Shown here piece after piece: positions 28,321-33,863 of a stretch of DNA of 33,863 nucleotides. The notes under the pieces are model-generated. The model did not search any database, was not told where the DNA came from, and saw nothing but the letters and a program-made list of their open reading frames with translations. This stretch comes from Blastocladiella britannica. Taxonomy: Eukaryota; Blastocladiomycota; Blastocladiomycetes; Blastocladiales; Blastocladiaceae. The position numbers and the translations under genes were made by a program. The stretch's first letter is position 1, and each line of letters starts with the position of its first letter. The stretch spans positions 1-33,863 of the forward strand of contig MU624660.1 in the NCBI GenBank assembly GCA_025349905.2. Reading direction: 5' to 3'.

Positions 28321-29869
28321 ATGAGCAGCACTGGCCTCAAAAAACCGCGGCAAAGGCAGTGACTCTGACTCCATCAACGACGATAACGACGGCATTGCCG
28401 AAATCCTGGGCGACGAGCCTCCAGATGGCGGCCGCAAAGCCTGGCTCGTGGTGCTAGCGTCGTTTCTGATCCACTTTGTGACCTTTGGCATCACGTACTC
28501 GTTTGGCGTGTTCCAGCTGTACTACGAGTCCACCGAGTTTGCCAACGGCCGCGCAACAAAGGCCGAGATCGCCTTCATTGGCACTGTCGGCTTCGCATGC
28601 ATCTTTTGCGTTGGCATCTTCTCGGGGAAACTCGCGGAGGTCTTTGGATACCGCAAAACAGTGATGGTCGGATCCGGCATGATCGTTGCCGGCCTCGTGT
28701 TATCAGCATTTGCGACCGAGCTCTGGCAGCTCATTCTCACCCAGGGGCTCTTGTTTGGCCTCGGATCGTCGCTCGTCTACTTTCCGGGCGTCTCGGTTCC
28801 GGCGCAGTGGTGGAAGAAGCGCCGTTCATTTGCAACGGGGATCGCAGTTGCTGGATCAGGGCTTGGATCCCTGGTAGTCACGCCGCTGAGTGATGTCCTC
28901 CTCCGCCAAGTCGGGCGCAAGTCCACGCTGCTGATTACTGCTGGCATGGCCGCAGGGCTGCTCTCGGTTGCCATAGCGTGTCTTCACACGCGCGTTTTGG
29001 CTGGAAGCGCTGCACCCGAGCCCAAGACGCTTCGTGGGGTCATGCGCAAGCTCGTTGATCTTTCGCAGTTCCGCAACCCGCAATTCGTGCCGTTGCTCGC
29101 CGGCATCTTTATGAATCCTTTTGGGTACCTACCTCTTCATCCTTTTTTAATGTGGATGCTTATCCATACTCACTCTTTCTCCATATAGATACCTGGTGCC
29201 CTTCTACTTTTTGCCATGTATGTCATTCTCCGAAAGCTTCTTCCTGTGCGTGGACTGATCCAACAACCACATGATTAGCATACGTCAAGTACATTGGCCT
29301 GGATGCATCTTGGGGCCCCAACTTGCTCAATATCATTAATGCCACGTCCAGTACGCTCCTCTATTCTCTTTATCAATCCTCATTATGAGTCATTTGACAA
29401 ACCACATTCGTTAGTCGTCGGGCGCGTCCTCTTTGGCCTAGTCGCAGACCGCGTCGGCAACATCAACGCACTCTTAGTCACGATTGCGTTCGAAACCATC
29501 TCGTGCGTTGGGATCTGGATGTGGGCATCGACTCCCGCGACCCTAATCGTGTTTTGCATCGTCTTTGGTCTGTTTGGCGGCGGATTCGTCAGCTTGATGC
29601 CCAGCGTCTCGGCCCAGGTGTGCGGCGTGCACAATCTCGCGGCCACCATCGGGCTCGTGTACTCGGCGCTCTCAGTGGGTCACTTGGCCGGACCGCCACT
29701 GGCCGCAACACTGATCAACACCGCTATTGCCCCCGGCACAGCGGGAATCCCGAGCGGAGGGTACGCGGGCATGATTGTGCTTGCGGGCGGCGCAACCGCC
29801 GTCGGCTTTGTGGCGATTGCTTGGCTCAGGTGGGGCGTGGTTGGAGGGCGATGGAATGCACGAGTGTAA
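28321..29869 (+). CDS. MFS monocarboxylate-type transporter, copy 2, frame break near start
   Basis: The exons are about 28321-29124, 29189-29217, 29279-29350 and 29415-29869. It starts with PPDGGRKAWLVVLASFLIHF, as in copy 1, and has AQWWKKRRSFATGIAVAGSG and VGRVLFGLVADRVGN, so it is the same family. No ATG opens the main frame before TM1. Upstream, the same frame (ATG at 28163) is closed by TGA at 28322-28324. That TGA overlaps an ATG at 28321 in another frame, and a run of six A (28339-28344) follows. One A fewer there would join the ATG to TM1 and give 452 aa, against 453 in copy 1. This points to a sequencing error or a recent frameshift; a spliced leader exon is the alternative. The stop is 14 bp from that of the convergent RPGRIP1L-like gene. 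Confidence 0.75.
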
Positions 29870-29883
29870 GCTGTATTTATATA

Positions 29884-32800
29884 TTACAATTGCCCAACCG
29901 CCGGCCCGGCCATCCCAAGCCGCTGCATTAACGTCGCTAGTCCATGCACCTCGACACACAGCGTGCCGGCGGCGCCGCCAACGCCGTCCAAGAACTCGAG
30001 CTCGACCGCAAACACGAGCGGCCCGGTAGGATGATCCGTCACATCGGGGTCGGACGAAGTGGCCGCGGCCACCGCCGCTTCGACCACATGGTCCCACGAC
30101 AGCACGCCGCTGGCAACGTCCACGAATTCGGAATCTTCGTGACTCTCCTGTTGCTGCTGCTGCTGGACAGCCAGCACGAACGTCGTCGGATGGCCCGCCA
30201 GCACCAGCGTTTGCCACCGCTCGATATCCGGCACGTCGATCGTCGGGAAACTGGCCACCAGACCGAGATCAATGGTCTCCAGCAACGCGCCCGTGTCGGC
30301 ATCTCGAACCCCGCGGCCCGACGTCTCGACAGTGCCCATATCCGCCGCATCCGGTTGGCCCGCAAACAGGTCGAATGCAACCAAAGCCGTGGCAACGGCC
30401 GCCAAATGGTCGTTCACCACCGCCGACTCGGCATGTAAGGCAATGGTGTGCAGCACGATCGTCACGTGGTCGGCGCCGAGCGCCTCAAACTCGGCTCGCT
30501 GGTCGTCGCCGACCGACGGGCTCAAGTAGAGCATCGGCGGCGCTGCACCTGTCGCTGCTGCGTCAGAGCTTTCTTCCTCGATAAGGTGGACAGAGTCGTC
30601 ATTCTCGTCCGCCACCAGTCCTCCTCCGTCCCCCTCCTCTTCTCCGGCAAAGATCATGTCGTGGCTGGGCGGGAGCGGTGGAAGCACACTGTCGTTACTG
30701 GCACGCAGGCCATGTTGTTGCATCTGGACAGACCGGATGCTGCTGCTATCGGTAACCTCCTGGTCGAGTGTCTCCTGGTGGTCGTCCGGTCCAGGTTCTT
30801 GTAACTGCTGACGGTCGTCGAGATCCACTCCCAAGTCCTTTCGACTGTCGGTCGACTCGTGCGACGCCTTGCGTGTCAACAGCAACTTGGACGACGTGCG
30901 CAGCAGCGCCGACTCGAGGAGCGACAGGTTTGCGCGCGGCAGCTGGTCGGACGCGGTGGCAGCAATGGAGCGGCCGCTCGACTGCCGCGAAATGCCGGGA
31001 GTCACTGTCTGGGACGTAGTATATGCGGACGCAACCACCGGTGGCGGCAGTGCGGCAAGTCCGTCGCTGGATGAGACATACGCCGATTGAGCTGCCAGCA
31101 TTGTTGGTGCTGATGGCTCTGTTGGGTCGCGGATAACGTCACCAGTGATGACGCTGCTGCTGCCACCGAGCCGAGAACTTGAGAGCGGCGCAGGCTTGGT
31201 TGCTATGGCGCTTTGGGAAAATGCGGTTGCGGATGCGGCAAGTGACGCCGGTAAGACCGTTGCTGGCGCAGCAGCATTAGCGGCAAGGACAGAGCTCGAG
31301 GACCGATTGGAAGCAGGGAGCGTGACAGCTGCGTTGTCAGATTCGCGCGGCAACGTGACAACGCAGGTGACGCTGGCGCCGGCGGAGGGGAGCTTGGGCG
31401 GAAGCTGCGGGACCTCCCAGTGCTGTCGTTCGTCTTGGTGCGTGGCCGGCGCCGATTCGGGTGTTTGTGCCGCCACTGCCGCCGCTGCCGCAGGCAATGC
31501 TACAGGCGGCGGGGGTGGCGTCCATGAAGCAGGCGGTTGCAAAGCGGAGTACACCCGGCTCAAGGACGGGGTCTTGGAGATACGAGGCCCGACAGCAGCC
31601 GACGTCTTCCACGCCATGATCACCGCGACGCTGCCATTCACTTGCCCATTCATGACGAGCTCGGACGCAACTTCAAGGTGGTCTAGCTCGAGCATCTGGT
31701 TCAGCGGAATGCGCGCCTGGCCCAAGAACGCGGACGCGTCATCGGGATCCGCGTCGTCAAACACGGTTGCTACCAGCGAACCCTGCGCGATTTTGGCAAT
31801 GGTTTCGGGCGCGAGCACGAGCGACAGTTCCAGCGCAGCGTCGCTGAGTGATATCAGGTCGCCAACAACCGAGAAATTCACCCGTTGGCCTGTCTTGTGA
31901 AGCACATCCACTACCGCATAAAGGGACGGGTTTCGCGTCTTGGTCGCCACATGATGTAGTGCAAACGTCAACGTCAGCGTATCGGTCCGGAAAGTCGTTG
32001 CGGTCAGAGTGGATAGCTCTGGCAGCAGACTGGTGGATGACTGCCAGTCCAGATTGCTCTTATTGTGACTGCTCCCTCCATGCGGAGCCACACCCTCCTG
32101 GTACGCCAGCCACGCCTCCTCGAGCGGCACCGAGACAGAGGCCGTGACTTGGACGTGCCCCAGCGCAATGAAGCCATCGGCGTCGGACCCGCGCTTTTGT
32201 TGGTCGCCCGCAAATTCAATCCACTCTTCGGCCATGCGCACATCCCGCGTCCGCACCTCGGCCGTGTACTGCAGTCCAGTGCGCTTGGCGGTGAGCAAGT
32301 GGCCCAGGCCATTGATCACAGCCGACCCAAGCACCACAAACGTCGCATCGGGTCGCACCGCAACCACGTCCAAGCGCACGCTCGCGTCCAACGAGTCAAG
32401 GTGCCAAAAGAACGCGTCCGAGAGAACACTGGCATTCAGCGGCCATGCCACAGTCCAGTCGTCCAGGGACAGGAGCTGGCCGTGCATGATGGGCGCCATG
32501 GGGGACACGACCGAGTCGAACATGTAAAAGTCAAGGACAAAGAGCAGCGACAATGGCTCGCGTGGTGTGCCAGTCGTGGGGGAAATCGAGAATTGGTGCA
32601 GCTTGAGGACCAGGGCCGGCAGCGTCGGGTCCATGTCGGACGGTGTATTGGTGTTCAGAACCGAAAGAGATGCAGTCCCGTGCGCGGCGGCCTCGCGAAG
32701 CTGTCGCTCGAGCATCACGATTCGATGCTGCTTGGCATCAATGATACGCGCATCGGCATGCCGCTGCTGGAGGTACTGCTGCCGCAACTCGTCAATCGCC

Positions 32801-33848
32801 TCATGAACACTTGCCAGCTCGTCCTTGTACTCGCGATTCACCTCTTGCTGCAACGAAAGCAGCTGCCGGGTGCGGTCCAGGTCGTGCACGGCCACCAGGT
32901 ACTCGCGGCGCAAGTGCAATGCGCCAGCCTTGTCGGCCACCCATTCGTGCATCGACAGCAGCGTGTCGAGGGCAATGTTGTGCTGGCGGCGCCAAGCAAC
33001 TACCACCAGCGCCTCTTGCACGTCGCCGGCCGAAACGTGGTTGATTTCGGCAAATGCATGGACCCTTTTTTTGAGGTCGGCGAGGTCGGCGGCGGCGGTA
33101 TCGGCGCGAGCGGTTGCGTCCTTCAGCCGGTCGGCCAGCGTCGTCACTTGAACTTTGGCGACATCGGCGGCATCCAAGTGTCGCTTCATGTCGAGCAGCA
33201 GCTGGCGATTCGCCGACTCAAGGTGCGAGATGGTGGATCGAAGCTCGTGGACGGATTGTTCGTTGCGAGCACGTTGCACTTGTTGCGATTCGAGCGCCTG
33301 GTCCATGAGCCGAGAATTCTCGTCCAGAGCTGCTGCGCGGTCATGTCGGGCATCGTCGAGTTGCCTTTGAAGCTATTGTGTGCGAGACGAGCATCGAAAA
33401 GGGTGCGAAAAGATTCGAATAAAAGGTTGGGGAAAATGAGCATTTATATCCAATAAGGGCGAGAAAACGTCAAAATAGTGATCACTGCCCAAAAGAAGGG
33501 GATGCGAGATGAATAATGGTTCAATATCAGCGCAGGCGGACATGAAGAAGCGGGAAGGTGCAAAGGGCAAAGATGATCTGAAGAGAGAAATAGCAACGCA
33601 CCTGCTGTACAACATGCTGGTCAACTTCAACCTGAGTCAGCTGCCCTTCAAGGTTGATGGCTTTCGTTCGCTCTTCCTCCAAAAGCGCCGTGAGTTGTTC
33701 GAGTTGTGTTGAGAGCGTCTGGACATGGTCACGGTGCTTGACGTCAGCGTCCTCGAGCACTGTGCACCGACCCATGAGCTCATCGGCCAGTCGAGCTTTG
33801 TTGGCGCAGTCCAATGCTATGGATTTCTGTCGCGATTCGAGCACAGCA
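29884..33848 (-). CDS. RPGRIP1L: RPGRIP1L-like ciliary transition-zone protein (5'-partial)
   Basis: Two exons are visible, 33848-33602 and 33372-29884, separated by a 229-bp intron. An AG acceptor at 33850-33849 shows that more exons lie beyond the window. About 1244 residues are present. The first 290 are coiled coil. Two C2 domains follow, encoded at about 32630-32090 (LVLKLHQFSISP, LLFVLDFYMFDS, LGHVQVTASVSVP) and 32020-31600 (LTFALHHV, VATVFDDADPDD, FLGQARIPLNQML, VAVIMAWK). A Ser/Ala-rich linker then leads to a C-terminal C2-like domain (30470-29890). This coiled coil-C2-C2-RID order and the AWK-ending second C2 are those of RPGRIP1/RPGRIP1L (NPHP8/MKS5), a scaffold of the ciliary transition zone. 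It implies a flagellated zoospore. The middle linker (31600-30600) is disordered. The long intron could hide a small exon. Confidence 0.78.
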
Positions 33849-33863
33849 CTTTTTTTTTTTTTT

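Noticed and set aside
28322..28324. In-frame TGA as selenocysteine or programmed readthrough in the second MFS gene
   Set aside because: It lies before TM1 in a disordered tail. There is no reason for a Sec there, and a one-base homopolymer difference explains the frame and the length better.
32065..33456. 463-codon open frame on the plus strand
   Set aside because: It is antisense to the long RPGRIP1L-like coding exon. Its composition (His/Arg/Val-rich, no domain) is that of a shadow in GC-rich DNA.
1..33863. tRNA, rRNA, CRISPR array, insertion sequence or operon structure
   Set aside because: A read-through for B-box plus cloverleaf, spaced direct repeats and terminal inverted repeats gave nothing. 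The genes are eukaryotic with spliceosomal introns.

Overview
The window looks like nuclear DNA of a zoosporic, early-diverging fungus, most likely Blastocladiomycota (Catenaria/Allomyces type); this is inference, not a database match. The reasons are: GC-rich intron-bearing genes with short introns (mostly 47-120 bp, donors mostly GTACGT/GTATGT-like); clearly fungal genes (END3, SAR1, ALG5, carnitine acetyltransferase, an F-box/WD40/UIM protein of the Ufo1 type); a ciliary transition-zone protein (RPGRIP1L-like), which implies a flagellated stage; and a BTG/Tob protein, a family best known from animals. No prokaryotic, viral, CRISPR or complete mobile-element features were recognised.

Layout. 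3-410 (+) is the 3' end of a gene with ankyrin-like W-rich repeats. 432-6259 (-) is a four-exon, about 1864-aa Set9/Suv4-20-type histone H4K20 methyltransferase that also carries a PWWP-like segment and a polyQ tail. 6625-7865 (-) is EMC10. 7866-9200 is a long, AT-richer intergenic stretch with possible decayed coding DNA. 9201-11114 (-) is a carnitine O-acetyltransferase, and 11184-12530 (-) a membrane-anchored SPRY protein. On the plus strand follow ALG5 (12778-14283), END3 (14338-15702), a BTG/Tob protein (16012-16968) and an AKTIP/FTS-like UEV protein (17193-18167). Then come an unknown acidic protein (18212-20433, -), SAR1 (20607-21299, +), a seven-exon RPA1/MEIOB-like multi-OB-fold protein (21368-23496, -), an F-box/WD40/UIM protein (23551-26196, -), two tandem MFS monocarboxylate-type transporters (26450-28014 and 28321-29869, +; the second has a one-base frame break near its start) and the 5'-truncated RPGRIP1L-like gene (29884-33848, -).

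The genes are mostly unrelated housekeeping functions: ER quality control and glycosylation (EMC10, ALG5), secretion and endocytosis (SAR1, END3, AKTIP-like), chromatin (SET9), DNA transactions (the OB-fold protein), ubiquitin (F-box) and transport. Packing is tight. Convergent stop codons lie 14, 21, 44 and 68 bp apart, and three divergent promoters are only 173-253 bp long.

Exon junctions were chosen by hand from GT-AG signals. In every multi-exon model the exon lengths sum to a multiple of three and the joined protein reads through. The points still open are the SPRY gene intron, the F-box gene first intron and the 5' end of the second transporter. The best leads for something new are the triple-OB protein, the SET9-PWWP-like fusion, and the presence of BTG/Tob and RPGRIP1L in a fungus.
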